A stretch of 64,000 nt of DNA from Pagrus major (GCF_040436345.1 NC_133230.1:10116197-10180196); one strand, 5' to 3'. Positions 10,920 through 23,500 are shown, counted from the first letter of the stretch. Notes: a model not told the origin generated them from the sequence alone. Translations and numbers: made by a program.

Positions 10920-13900
10920 ATGACGTCCTCCATGCTCCGCCGTCAGCTGAAGAACCTGGTCCAGAACTACTCTGAGGCAGAGGTCAAGGTAAGAGTTTGT
11001 TTAGTCTGGATCAAGATGCATTCATTTTTGCTTTTATTAGATAGAAAATAGAAGAGAGGTAGCAGGAAAAGAAAGAAGAGATATCGAGGATGACATGTAC
11101 CTAAGGTCCCTGGCCAGACACAAACCAGGAATGTTGCAATTACATGTTAAACGTCTTAAACCTTAGATATCCACGACCGATTTATCGTGCATCATTTTTT
11201 TAAACAATTTAATTTCTGTTAAATGATAGTGAGCTATTCTTTTAAATCCTAACTTTCAGGTTCTTAGAGTTGGTGAAATATGTGGATGTGTTTCTTACTC
11301 AAATACTGATATGATGAAACATGCTTACTATTCTTGTTTACATAATGAAATGAGATTATGGCAAGAAGGGTGACAAACTCTTTGTGTCACAAGCTGGCAT
11401 CTGTGACCTTGTGACTGCCACCACCTTATATTTCCTAAACACTGAAATTGCTTGCTTTGCCTCTTTTCCAGGTGAGAGAGGCGACGTCTAATGACCCATG
11501 GGGCCCGTCCAGCACTCAGATGGCTGACCTTTCTGATCTGACCTACAATGTGGTGGCCTGCAATGAGATCATGACGATGCTCTGGAAACGCCTGAAAGAT
11601 GACAAGAACTGGAGACACATCCACAAGGTAACAATAATAATAATGAACAACAGGTTCCCTGCTTTGATACATATAACACCAGACCCACTGAGATGTCTCA
11701 GATGGATGAATCATAGATAATAATTAATTCAGAATCATTAAATACAACCTTTTTGTTTTAACAAACTGGTTCAAATGTGTTTCTACAATCTTGTTTCTTG
11801 TGCAAACATGATGGGACACAAAAATGAAAACATTTTTTGGCAGCTTTATTGTAACCTATAATAAGTAAATGCTGTAATAAACTAGGCTTTGTAAAAGAAG
11901 GACTAATCAAAATAAACTACAACTTAACAGTAACATGAACACAAACAGGAGAGAAATTAAAAATGAAGTGTTGCTTGGCTGTGGTCAGGGAGAATCATAT
12001 CTAAAGGTGACAGATGCTGAATTTCCAATAAGTCATAAAACAGTATCTGTCTGCTGTGTCCTTGAAGACACCTTGAAAACCACCATATGTTGTTAAACTC
12101 TTTTGATTTATATTAAGATTGCAAACTTTGCCTTTGCAATAGTTTTTATCTATTCATGCTCAGCTGAAATATATTGCCATTTGAAAGCAATCTCTGGTCC
12201 ATCACATGACAACATGACATGATTTATCTCTCTAGTCTTTGCTAAAGACAGAAGGTCTTTGGTAAAGACATAACTGCACCACATATCTACTATTAAATTA
12301 CTGGTATCACCAACAGCAATAACATAAGAGACCACTGTAACTTTGCCAGTCATGGGACGTTGAATTGGCACTAAGTTACACTCGTGTCCACTACAAGAAT
12401 TGCATAATTTGAAGCTTTTGCATCGTTCATCTTTTCCTACCAAATTTGTGATTTTACACAGATTTTATTGTTGTTTTAGAAAACAAATGGATTTTCAGTT
12501 TATTTTTGTTTCAGTCATATGCGTTGTTGTTTCAAATTTTCATTCGTTGTCATACTTTTTTCGTACCAGTCCCTGACACTGCTGGAGTACCTGTTAAAGA
12601 CCGGTGACGATCGCGTGCTCCTGAAAATGAAAGACAACGTCTACATCGTCAAAGCCCTCACAGAGTATCGCTTTGTAGAAAAGGATGGCAAAGATCAGGT
12701 GATACATGCTGCCTGATTATGTCCAAACCATACAACCCTTTCATACCCATTAAAAGGATGCATGGTATGCATTAAGGTTACCCATTATTGACACTATAAT
12801 ATTCACATGATCTCAGTCCTTTAAACCTCTAGGCCAGGTTCATAAATAAAGAACGCTAAGAGATTCAGTCCAGGTTTGCTGTCTCAAGAAATGTGAGAAC
12901 ACTTCAGATTTGAACTTGACCAGATTCGAAGTGCTTAAGCTGGAGTTTATTTATGTATTATTTAATATTGTTTCAGGTTTAGATTTTTCAGGCTTGGATA
13001 GGGGTTTGCTTAAATGTTCAGAACCAAATCATTGTCTGATTTAAGCATATCTCTCCAAGGGTTCAAATGTGAGAGAGAAGGCCAAGGTTGTTCTTGTTCT
13101 TATGGAGGATGATGACAAACTAAAGGAGGAGAGAGACTTTGCTAGAAAGACCAGAGAGAAGACATCAAAAGGTTCTGCTGGTGAGTCCCTCTATCAAAAA
13201 GAAACACTACACTTAACAACACTAAATGCCCAATATTGAACTGTGTTGGTATAAATCTCTTTGTCTTCCACTCTCCCACAAATCTCATTCAATCTCTTCT
13301 CCACCCCTTCTAACCAGCCTCATCCACGGACGCCGTCAAGGATCCCTCCTACAAGCCATGCTATGTTGCCGGTGCCACAGGGCTTCCATCCTTAGACAAC
13401 ATACCCTCAGTAGCTGACTTGACTGCATCCTTTGCTGCCCGCAAAGAGGAGCGTATTAAGCAGGAAGCTGAGAAGAAAGAAACAGAGAGGAGGGTAAGTG
13501 TATAGGAAATGCAGTGCTCAGACACAGCAGGTGGACACAGTAGCATCAACACTATGCTGTGGAGCAAAACATTACTAAGATCATCATCATCTCTTGAACA
13601 TTTAATTACATTTTTTCAAGGGCTATTTATTGAATTCTTTAATATTTTTGTGTCTGCCCCTGTATATCCAGTCTTCATTCTGCTTTAATTACTTATTTTG
13701 TTGCTGAAACCTATGTTTGTATGTCATATTATTAAAGAAGTTATTTTTTTTAGGAACTTTTTGTGAGCATAAATGAGTAGTGAGTAGAGAGACGCAATAC
13801 TCACAAATTGTACTATTTTCCTATGATACACCAAACCCTTTCCTGCTTATTCATTGTGTCCCTCTATTGGTAGGATCAATTTATCACCCAATACAGACAA

Positions 13901-16900
13901 TAAACTGTAAAATGATCGACCATAAACTGATCATCCCCTGGGCCGATGTGGGAGAACTTATAAGTACCAAATCCTGTAGGATCCTGTATGCCAATTGCAA
14001 GTGTTAAAACGGTTTAAATTAATCAGTTAGATCTTTTTTAAACAGGAGGGATTTAGTTACACCACAATTAAACCATAGTTAGTGTTTGTACTTACTTTAT
14101 CTAATTGTGCAATTGTAATTCAATTCTAGGCCAAACTGAGTGAAGATGAGCTGAAATGGGAGGATGCTGGCAAAAGCGGTGACTCTAAAGACGGTGCTTG
14201 GGGAGGGGAGGCAGCAGAGGAGGAAGAGGAGGTTAAAACGGACGCATGGGGAGCACCCAAAGAACCTAAAGAGGCCACAGATCCATGGGGCACACCCGCA
14301 AGACCTGATACAGCTGACACAGAAGCCAGCAATGATGCTTGGGGAGCTCCAACTAAAGGTGATGAAGATCCATTTGCAGCACCAAAACCTGAGGAAGATC
14401 CATTTGCTGCACCAAAGAATGGAGAAGATCCTTTTGCTGCGCCAAAAGATGAACCCGATCCATTTAGTGCATCAAAAGATAGTTCAGACCCTTTCGGTGC
14501 ACCCAAAGACAAGGAAGATCCATTTACTGCTCCAAAAGGTAAACCAGATCCTTTCAGTTCATCTAACAATGATCCATTCAATGCTCCAAAAGATGATCCA
14601 TTCAATGCCCCAAAAGATGATCCGTTCAATGCTCCAAAAGATGATCCGTTCAATGCTCCAAAAGATGATCCGTTCAATGCTCCAAAAGATGATCCTTTCA
14701 ATGCCCCAAAAGATGATCCGTTCAATGCTCCAAAAGATGATCCGTTTAATGCTCCAAAAGATGATCCATTCAACGCTCCAAAAGATGATCCATTCAACAC
14801 TCCAAAAGATGATCCATTCAACGCTCCAAAAGGTGATCCATTCAATGCCCCAAAAGATGATCCATTCAATGCTCAAAAGGACGATCCTTTTAACACCCCA
14901 AAAGATGACCCATTCACTGCACCAGCATCAACACCACCAAAAGAGGATCCTTTCTCTGCACCGACTAAACCTACCAAAGAAGACCCTTTTGCTGCGCCAA
15001 CAACACCACCTAAAGAGGATCCTTTCTCTGCACCATCCAAACCTTCGAAAGACGACCCTTTCGCTGCACCAACAACACCACCTAAGGAGGATCCTTTCTC
15101 TGCACCATCCAAACCTACAAAAGACGACCCTTTTGCTGCACCAACAACACCACCTAAAGAAGACCCATTCGGGGCGCCATCCAGCCCACCAAAAGATGAT
15201 GCTTCAGATCCCTTCAGTGCTCCTCCAGTTAGCTCACCCCAAGGCAGTGCAGATGCGTGGGGAGCCCCTGCTAGCTCTCCACCCACCACTGGGTCAGATC
15301 CCTGGGATGCGCCATCTGCTCCAAATGAAACAAAGGCTGGAGATCCCTGGGGGGATGGGCCAAGTGCCACATCGCCTGGTGATAATTCTGATGGTTTTGG
15401 AAATTCGTCCAAACCTGACAGTGACCCTTGGGGAACAGGTAAGAAACAAACAAATAAATGCTTGAGCATGATGATTAATATCCTGGTACTTAGGGACCCA
15501 TTTATCTGAAAAAATACTCTAAACTTGAGGTTAACTTTGTAGCTTTTTTCCAAAGCTTGCCCAATGGAAATGGAAGTTGCTCAGGTGTCATCAGAACTTT
15601 AAATACGTGATAACAACTGGTAATAAATTGGGGGGATTTAACTCCTGTACCAACAGAATCTTTCCAGTGGGACTTTTTTATGTGATTGGGCTGTTGGAAT
15701 ATCTAGATTCTTGAAAGTGTCATGTGTTAAACACCAACACTTTGTTGGTGAAGTGACAAGGACTCTGAGCAAAGGATTGACTGACAGGAAGATGGAGGAA
15801 GCTCAAGGCGGCCATTTGTATCTGACGTCAGAGACCATATTTGAACAGAGACATGGGTTACAATCTCAGACCATAAACAACCACTTATAATATAACCGAA
15901 GTTTCCTACGTAGGTCTCATGAGGATGACCTCCAGATTTAGGATCCGCATCAAATTGTACTCACTAATAAATACCAGCCACATAAATATACCTGATGTTT
16001 TTCTTCGAGATGCATTCTGTAGTTTTTGTGTAATCCTGCTTGAAAAACCAACCAACCAACAAACAAACGGACACAGGTCACATAGATAATAAGTGAACCT
16101 CTGTTGAGAGTATTTTTTCACAGAAATAACAAAGTCATCAGGCTAAAATATTGGACTTAATCAGTGTATTACTGTTTTGTCCTCATTGAGCTTGCTTGTT
16201 CCATTTGCCCTGTCTAGCTGCAGCTCCAGGTGGCACAGATGATGCATGGGGTTCTCCAGCTCCGCCCTCAGACCCATCGAGTGACCCCTTCGGAGATGGA
16301 GCATCTAAAAAAGCTGATCCTTGGGGTGCACCGAGCAGCACACCGAGCAATGGGACAGGTAAATTGCACTTTACACTCTCTCTTAATGCATGCAATTGCA
16401 GGCTATCCATTATTCATAAGAGTAGGATCTCATCGTCCTCTTTGTACACAGCAACAAATCCCCCGCTCTGATTTAATTAACTAAATCTTTATTCTGTGTA
16501 GTCTGCTAAAACTTCTGCTTGTTTTTAATCTCCCAGCTCAACTGAGAATGGTCACCCTAAAAACGTAACTGTTTGTGTGCCTGCGTCTGCGCTTATGTAC
16601 ATTTATGTATAAATATACTCTTCTCTTGTCTACATTAAATGGTCCTTTGCATGTGTGACCGTTTTCTTCCATTTTCTCCATTTCACCTCCTTCCCATCAG
16701 TCAGCAGCTGGCTAACAATCCTAATCAACTAAACTTCTCTTCCGCTTTGCTCTCTCTTCCTCCCTGACCTGTTCCCAAAAGAAAACACCTTTTAGAGTAG
16801 AATTGGACCTTTATTTTATTGCAGGAAAGCAAACATTGCAGGAAAAGGAGACGTATAGAAAGACTGCATCCTTTCTGGGCTCTGCGGGGGCGTCGCTCGT

Positions 16901-18145
16901 TGACTTGGACGATCTTTTTTCTTCTAATCCCAAACCCAAACAACGCCCCCTGATCAACACGTTCGCCGCCCAGACACAAGCCATCGGTAAGAACAGAGAA
17001 AACGCTTCGCTCTGGGTGAAAAAAAACATTTTTGACAAAGGCCTCATGTGGAGTTACTTGTGGTGTGCTTAATTCAAATGGATGCATGATCGACCTCAAA
17101 GACTGGAAAATCACTGAGATACTAAAACTCAGCAATTCCCTGGTGAGGTTTCAAATGCATTCAACTACTGTTCAGCTGAAGTCTTCAGTCCAGAGTGAGA
17201 CAGAGAGGGAGAGGGGGACATACAGAGAGAGGGGGGGACAGTATGACTGACAAATAGATATTTATCATAGGTTGTATGGAAAAGCTTACTGTGATTATGT
17301 GTTTCACCTAACCACCCCTCCCCTGTGGTCTCGCTGTAGTGTATAGATGTTGTTGTGTATGTGTGTGTGCGTGTGTGTGTGTGAGCATTAGTGACCTATT
17401 AAAGTGTAGAATAGAGACTAGTGTATGTTAACCAGCAGATAATTAACTCTTGTCACCCCTCTCTGCTTTGGTGCATTCTCTCTTTGCTGGAATACTTCAA
17501 ACTGTGTATCCCTCCCTCCCTCCCTCCTTTCCCTCACCCCTCCATCCTCCTGTTGCTCGTCCTAATTTCCCAGGCGCTTTCAAAGCCAGGGGCATGACAT
17601 CTGGCCTTGTGGTCAGATCGGGGGCTGTTACAGGGGTGTCCCTTCCCGAAACACCAGCCCCACACTGCAGTCCTATTGGTTCCACCCCGGCTCCCTTCTT
17701 TGGTGCAACTTCTCCCACTTTTGGAGCTGCTAATCTTTCCAGTGAAACTCCCCTATTTCAGCTACCATCATATACCATGGGCGTGTCTCATTCTGGTTTA
17801 AATTCGATTCACGCTGGTCAGGCGGCTCCTCCGTGTTCAGGAACTGGAATGGTTCAATCTGTGTCTGTGGGAGCGAGTCCACAGATGGGATTTAACATGA
17901 CCCCCCGTAGTGGAGGAGAGGGAATGGTGCAGTCTGGATCTCTGGAGGGGAATCCTTTGGCAGACCACTTATTGGGAACAGGAATGGGTCAGTCCAGTTT
18001 CCTTGGAGGGAATCAACCAGCAAGCTTGGCTCACTTGGGAGGATCCACTCCACATAACGGGGGAGTCCCCTTCCGGCCGCAGTTGCTCTCAGGCAGCATG
18101 CTGGGTGAGACGGTGAATAAAAACAACAATCCATTCCTGTTCTGA
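10920..18145 (+). CDS. Epsin-family ENTH-domain endocytic adaptor with expanded DPF array (9 coding exons, 944 aa)
   Basis: Epsins bind PtdIns(4,5)P2 through ENTH and recruit AP-2, clathrin and EH-domain proteins to forming coated pits. Coding exons: 10920-10988, 11472-11627, 12570-12698, 13060-13180, 13318-13493, 14130-15438, 16218-16358, 16825-16986, 17574-18145. They total 2835 nt in one open frame. The ENTH domain (about residues 1-150) starts MTSSMLRRQLKNLVQNYSEA and has the signature VREATSNDPWGPSS; GKDQGSNVREK closes it. Residues 297-579 carry 30 DPF motifs, with one more DPF and five DPW across exons 7-8. The clathrin-box-like LVDLDDLF is at 725-732 and an NPF at 940-942 near the C-terminus. 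No UIM is visible between ENTH and the array, unlike EPN1-3. The ENTH C-terminal part is divergent, and its RKTREKTS tail slightly recalls ENTHD1, so orthology is unresolved. Exons 8 and 9 are symmetric (phase 1-1) and could be skipped. Poly(A) signal candidates: 19482-19487 and 20053-20058. Confidence 0.92.
14571..14906 (+). repeat. 24-bp tandem array, 14 units, coding DPFNAPKD
   Basis: Fourteen uninterrupted 24-bp units inside exon 7 encode residues 365-476. The unit consensus is DPFNAPKD. Variants are mostly silent (CCA/CCG/CCT, TTC/TTT), with a few changes: T for A in units 10 and 14, G for D in unit 11, Q for P in unit 13. Each unit carries one AP-2 alpha-ear-binding DPF. The high nucleotide identity points to recent expansion by slippage or unequal exchange. 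Confidence 0.97.
14931..15218 (+). repeat. 72-bp tandem array (four units, last diverged) coding paired DPF motifs
   Basis: Units begin at 14931, 15003, 15075 and 15147. Each full unit codes for about TPPKEDPFSAPSKPTKDDPF plus AAPT, giving two DPF motifs with longer linkers. The fourth unit diverges after its first DPF. This is a second, independent tandem expansion directly downstream of the 24-bp array in the same exon. Confidence 0.93.
15932..16100. repeat. Dispersed repeat copy in intron 7 of the epsin-like gene
   Basis: The segment around GATCCGCATCAAATTGTACTC closely matches 53205-53290 in the same order and orientation (CATCAAATTGTACTCACT, then CCAGCCAC, then ACCTGAT, then GATGCATT). 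Two copies in one window show an interspersed family. The type is not determined. Confidence 0.7.
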
Positions 18146-18187
18146 CAACCTGACCTGTAATTGTTCCTATCTCATACCTGTAGTACA

Positions 18188-18671
18188 TTAAAGGACCACA
18201 CTGGGTAGTTTTGCATGATTTAGCCTTCTAAATGTGTCTAAATGCTTCCAAAACACAGCCCTACGATTTTAGATCGCTTTCCAATTTACCCTCCAGGCAG
18301 CCATTCGTTTTAATTACTCATAACGCCGGAGGTTCTACACGCTCAACGGGCAAAAAGACGCTGACAAGTGCCGACTAGTGCCAGTACAAGACACACTGCA
18401 ACAACCAGGGCAGCAGACACTCACTGAAAGCCCACTGAGTGTGTCAGGGCCCCAAAACATGTATAAAAACAAAGCAATCATTTGCAAACAAACTGCGTTT
18501 ACCGACAACAGTTTTACAAAGTGTCTGAGCACAGGTAGTAACATTCTTTATCGTGTGTTTCACAAAGTGTTGAGCCTCGCTCCATCCTTGATTGTGATCG
18601 ACTGAGCCTTTTGAGGATGCCTCTTTCATACCCAATCTAAAACACGCAAAACTACTCGTATGATCCTTTAA
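18188..18671. mobile_element. TTAA-flanked foldback MITE in the 3' UTR of the epsin-like gene
   Basis: The element begins TTAAAGGACCACAC and ends with a diverged inverted copy (GATCCTTTAA). The inverted termini run about 30 bp, including GTAGTTTTGC[A/G]TG. Both ends lie on TTAA, as for piggyBac-type non-autonomous elements. It starts 43 bp after the stop codon and before both candidate poly(A) signals, so it would be transcribed in the 3' UTR. Confidence 0.8.
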
Positions 18672-20224
18672 TCAAACGACTCCTCAGCTTACACATGCCT
18701 CCCGTTGAAATCTGCACATTTCCAATCAATATAAAAGCCATGGTTTTAATGTATGCAGCGTAATATATTAACAGAAATACACAAAATATGTATGAAACTG
18801 TGCTCTAACATGAAATCTATTGGTTCAGCCCGTCCCAATCTTCTTCACGCACAAGTCTAAGAAACAGAGAGCACCAGTGTGAGTGTCTATGTGGAAATAC
18901 TGAAGAGTTACTGTGTATTTTGAGTGTCTGACAGAACTGATCGGAGGACGACGTCACTGTAGGTTTTCATGACGTGTGCATGTGTTTGTACAAGGCGGAG
19001 TGTGTGCGTGTGTCTGTGTGTGTGTGACCTGTCTGCACGAACCGTGTGTGTGCAGTATATATATATATATCGTGCTGATGTAAATAGTGGAAGTAATCAC
19101 AGATAAACTTGAAATATACTGTATATTAGAGTGTTACAATTATGAGTAACTATTTATTGATCTATTTATTGATTTATTGCGTGATTATTTATTGATGCAG
19201 CAAAATGCCTCCAACAAAGACAAGTTCAGGTTAACTGTCGTTACAGTGTCGTTCTGACTGGTTGGTGGTATTGATCACATGTGATTGGCTTTAATCTGAC
19301 TTGGCTGTTCAAACACTGCATTATCAATCAACTCAGTAACCAATGGTGGCTTTTTCATCCCTGTTTAGATTTGTAGTTGTTCAGGATTCATTGTGTAATT
19401 GAACGTCTTCGCTGTATCCCCCTGGCATTGACAAGAAACAGAACTGTATTATTGTATGATGTTTAGCTGCAGTGCTGGCTAAATAAAAACCGAATTTGAA
19501 CATATCAACCTCTCTAATGTGCATGCTGTCCGAGCGAATCCTCTCCTCTACATGTATCCATCTGCTCCTCATCCGTTTGGTGTGTGAATGATTATCTCAA
19601 CACACACCTGTATGAAAAGGCAAATCTGTGTAAAAGGCTCCACTTTTATGTAGTTCTACAGGCAGGTGCTGTTTCCTTGTGGCTGACGATTCATTTTTAG
19701 ATGATTTTTTACTTAAAGAACACGTACACAGTAGCGGGATTAATCCTAGTTTATGAGGTGAAACATGACAGCTCCGTAAATCAAACAGACAGGGACGACA
19801 TTCTTTGTGTTTCATGGGCCTGTTACACGTCTTTCATGTATTTTTGACTCCTTTAAATGTGAATTTTGATGGAAAACTTGACTGAAAGATTCAGAGAGTG
19901 ATAGTAGAGCAAGATGAGGATGAAAAAGTAGTCCATAACACTGATTATTTTTTATTTCTCAAATTCGATTTTGTATGAAATTAATTTATTTTGCTGTGTA
20001 TTTAAATTTAAAGCTGTGTTGTAAACTGTGACAGTATACAGTACATTTGAGAAATAAAATAATACAATAAGTGAAACGCTTTCTGTTCTCGCTGACTGTG
20101 GCCTTCTGTCGCTCTGATGTTCAAGGTTCATTTAATTGAAACCCAAACGCCAGAATAATTATGTTAACAAAGTAAGTTACTGAAAAATCACAGATAAGTT
20201 CAAAATTAATGTTTCTTTATGCTG

Positions 20225-20570
20225 CATTTTACGTTTGTTTACCTCAAATTTTCTATTTCATTCTCGTCACAATGCTGCGCTTATGCTCTGTTTAGGATCA
20301 GGCACAAAAACTGCTTGGTTAGGGTTAGGAGAACATCAAGGTTGGCTTAAAATAAGTGTTTTATTTACCAGTAACACAGCTGGAAATTTCCCCACAGACA
20401 TGGAGCCCATTTGGCAGCCTAATGCCACCCCTGCTGATATCAAAGTCAGCTAATAAACATATGATGTGGACGTGATATGCCACATCTGGCACAAATGTCA
20501 ACCTCGGATGTATCTGTGGTTTGCAGAAACATAATCTGCTAAAATTACATCCTGGAGACTGGGCAGGGTG
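20225..20570. repeat. Dispersed repeat family C, copy 1
   Basis: Shares ordered blocks with 37060-37400: TGCGCTTATGCTCTGTTTAG, a GCCTAATGCCACCCC block, GATATGCCACAT, GTGGTTTGCAGAAAC, then TTACATCCTGGAGACTGGGC. A related inverted copy seems to lie at about 27240-27500 (GGCCAAACCATGATGTTTTC). The second copy is inside a hAT MITE, so this may be an end-less relative. Confidence 0.75.
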
Positions 20571-23500
20571 AACAGACTGTGGCTCTGGTTGGTGTTGTGT
20601 TTGAGTATCCTCTGGGTTCTGCGCAGAAGCCTTACTTGACCCGTATCACTGCTATTGACACAGTTCTGGACGGTTTCAATCACCCACTTTAGAGCCTTCC
20701 TGTCCTGGGGCGTGCACCAACCAGTTTGTGATGTTTCCAGTCAGGCTACTTTCCATTGCTCCTCTGTAAAAGTTGCTGAGAAATTTCTATAATTGATTGT
20801 CCCTTTTTTTGTTGTTGCTTTTTGGGGATTTCTTTGAGTCCAACATTCACTTACAACCCATGAAGAACTAACCTGCTGTCACCACAAGAGGGCGTCAAAT
20901 ACAAACATATGTAGACACAACATATCCCGGTCACTCTACATGAAACACATGATAGTTTGCATGTTTAAAGCAAAATAATTTACAATCAACCATCATTTGA
21001 TATATAACAAATAAAACTAATTAAATAGGACCACAATCATAAATAATATGGCACTGAAGGGAAATACTTCTATGTCTTCTGTGTCTCAGTGTCTCCCTCA
21101 ATTACTTGGATGTTTGACCTTCACTGTGCAGAACGTTGATTGACACAAAAAATGTAAAAATGTTATGAGCAGGATTTTTGACTCAAATAACTGTAAAGCC
21201 AATCATGCTCCAACTGCACAAGTGTGATGACCAGACATGAAGCCTTAAGTACAAATACACTTTAAAGGGAAGTAGGAGACATCTGATATGTTGAAGTCAA
21301 ACTTTTGAAATAAAAATATTTAAATATTCATAGATTCTGAGTTTTCTTTAATGAGGGAGGAGGAGTTAATATGATTTTAAGAATGTGTAACAACTTCATT
21401 CAGCTTTTTGGTGGGTTAAACCTTTAAAACATAAATGATCATTTGAAGCACAGTATGTCTTACAGCACGTCTAGAGATGATCTGTAGTTAAACCCTGTGT
21501 TATACAGTGTATTCAGCTGTTTGATCCATTCAGTCCTTGCGTCTTTCTCCTGTTTAATTTAGGAGAGTAAGGGAAGTGGAGTCAGTTGAGGCCATTAGAG
21601 AATTTGTTTGGAAGAGGAGGAAACGTCAGATTGACTGTAGAGGCGGATCTCTCCATTCATGAGAGAGCTTAGTGTCTAAAAACAGTAGGGGGGACATTGG
21701 GGATTTGACAGTTAGTCAGCATGAGTTACATTAGGACACTGCAGTCACAGTCCTGGTGCTGCCTTTTTTTACACAAGCGAGTCAGATCACATAATGAGAC
21801 AAACTGAGAGGTTCTTATTAACTGCAGTATAATGACAAAATAGTCGCTGTAAATAGTTTTATGTTTCATTACCACAAACATTTGAAGTGACTGAACCTCT
21901 GTGATTAGTCACGAGCAAACGCCTTAAGATGAGTTGAAGTTGTCAATTTAGTTATCCTGTTGTCTCAAGGCAACAAATGCATATTTACATTTTTAATCCC
22001 AGTATCCTGAAATAACGGTTGTAGCTGGTGGTATCCTGACATATCAAACACTGCTTTGTCCTAATTATGACGTAAATGTCTCAATGACTTGGTATCTGAA
22101 TCAGTATGATCGCAGAGTCGTTGCTCTTAGTCTGGAGTATTCAGACATCACCAGACACAGCTGGAAGAAGAATGCAGTCAGTATGTCAACAAAACGTAAA
22201 AGTTAAAGTGATAAAACAGGCAAAATCACATCAAAAAGGATGACTTCACATGAAACAAGTCTGTAAAAGTGGGTTTTAAGAAGTGATTCAAACTTGAGAG
22301 ACTCATGTTAACGCCAGGTGTGAACTGCCGTCATTGTAATCCTCTCACTCAGGACAGATGTTGACATGTGGTCTGATCAGGGTCTAAATACATTCTTAGT
22401 CATGTTGAAATCAACTTGGACCTGACTGCAAAATACGGGCCTTGAAACAACATGAACTCTTTTCCCGTTCTGTGTCCGGCGCTGCTGTTTGTCGACCTAC
22501 AGTTTGAACACACTGTTCCAAACATGTTTGCTTTCCCATGAGAGACTCAAACCAATGATTTCGAAGTGATGGGATTGCCTAAAGCCAGCAGCTGCATGTA
22601 CTGCACAGCTGTACTTAAGAAGGGTCGAAGTTTAGAGAGCAGCAGATACAATGAGACTGTCACACTCATCTCAATCTAAGCTGCCCATACCATACTGTCA
22701 AATTAATCACTATAGGAGTAGAGGTCAGGGAGGTCATGAGTGAGAGAGGAGGAGAGATGAAGAAAACAGGAGACAGAGAGAGAGAGAGCTGTGGAGATGG
22801 ATGGATAGAGACAGTATAGGGAGCAAAGGGGAGGGAAAGTAACAGATGGACTTGTGGGGATTAGAGAGAAATCTGGGTGGGTTTCTGATGGAAACTCTGA
22901 AACTGAGGGAGCGCAGAGGAAAGGTGAAGGAAACCGAGTCCCTGTCGGAGGAGAGGCGAAGGAAACGCAAAGAGTCTCTGCCGGGGTCCCAAACATGGTG
23001 AGTCCAGCTGGTTTTCAGTTTTTATTTTGTCGCACCATTGTAAGCTGATCAACAGTTGAGTGTGAACGGCAGCTGGATTTCACACTCATGAGGGGGAAGA
23101 TTTCAGATCAGCATGGTGAGATGATGAAAGCTATGAAAAGTCTGTATTCCACTTTTATCAACTGTGAATCTACTGCTCTGTGTGAAGAACTAAATGTCTC
23201 TGTGTGACATTTAGACCAGTCAAAAGGAAGGTTACCCACCAAACTCCATATAAAAATCAATTAATGTTAGATAATAGACTGAGTCGCTGTGTGCTTGGAT
23301 CGGTTAATCTGCACGCCTCAGCTGTTGATAACACAGACAGGTGTGTGGAGACATCGGCACATGTACAGTAAGGTAAAGTCGAGCAGAACAATAACTGCCT
23401 CAGTGTATGGATTATAGTTTTACACCTCGAGATGATTTGATGGACCAAACTAATCTGCAATGCCCGGTTGAACATGACATAAGCATTTATGATTAAAACG

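Noticed and set aside
12150..12443. Minus-strand 97-codon frame inside an epsin-like intron
   Set aside because: No family resemblance and no promoter or splice context; likely chance or decayed repeat.
14126..14876. Long minus-strand frames of NGSSFGA- and SIEWIIFW-type repeats, and a plus-strand off-frame of QKMIRSML-type repeats
   Set aside because: They are shadows of the 24-bp coding array. A repeat unit that is a multiple of three keeps all frames open. The true frame joins the ENTH exons by phase-correct splicing.
14873..15553. Minus-strand frame of 226 codons rich in GSS/GAAKGSS
   Set aside because: It lies antisense to the 72-bp repeat array, with no start, domain or splice support.
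22703..23052. Minus-strand Ser/Pro/Leu-rich frames opposite the purine-rich block
   Set aside because: Low complexity, mutually overlapping and without splice-consistent neighbours.
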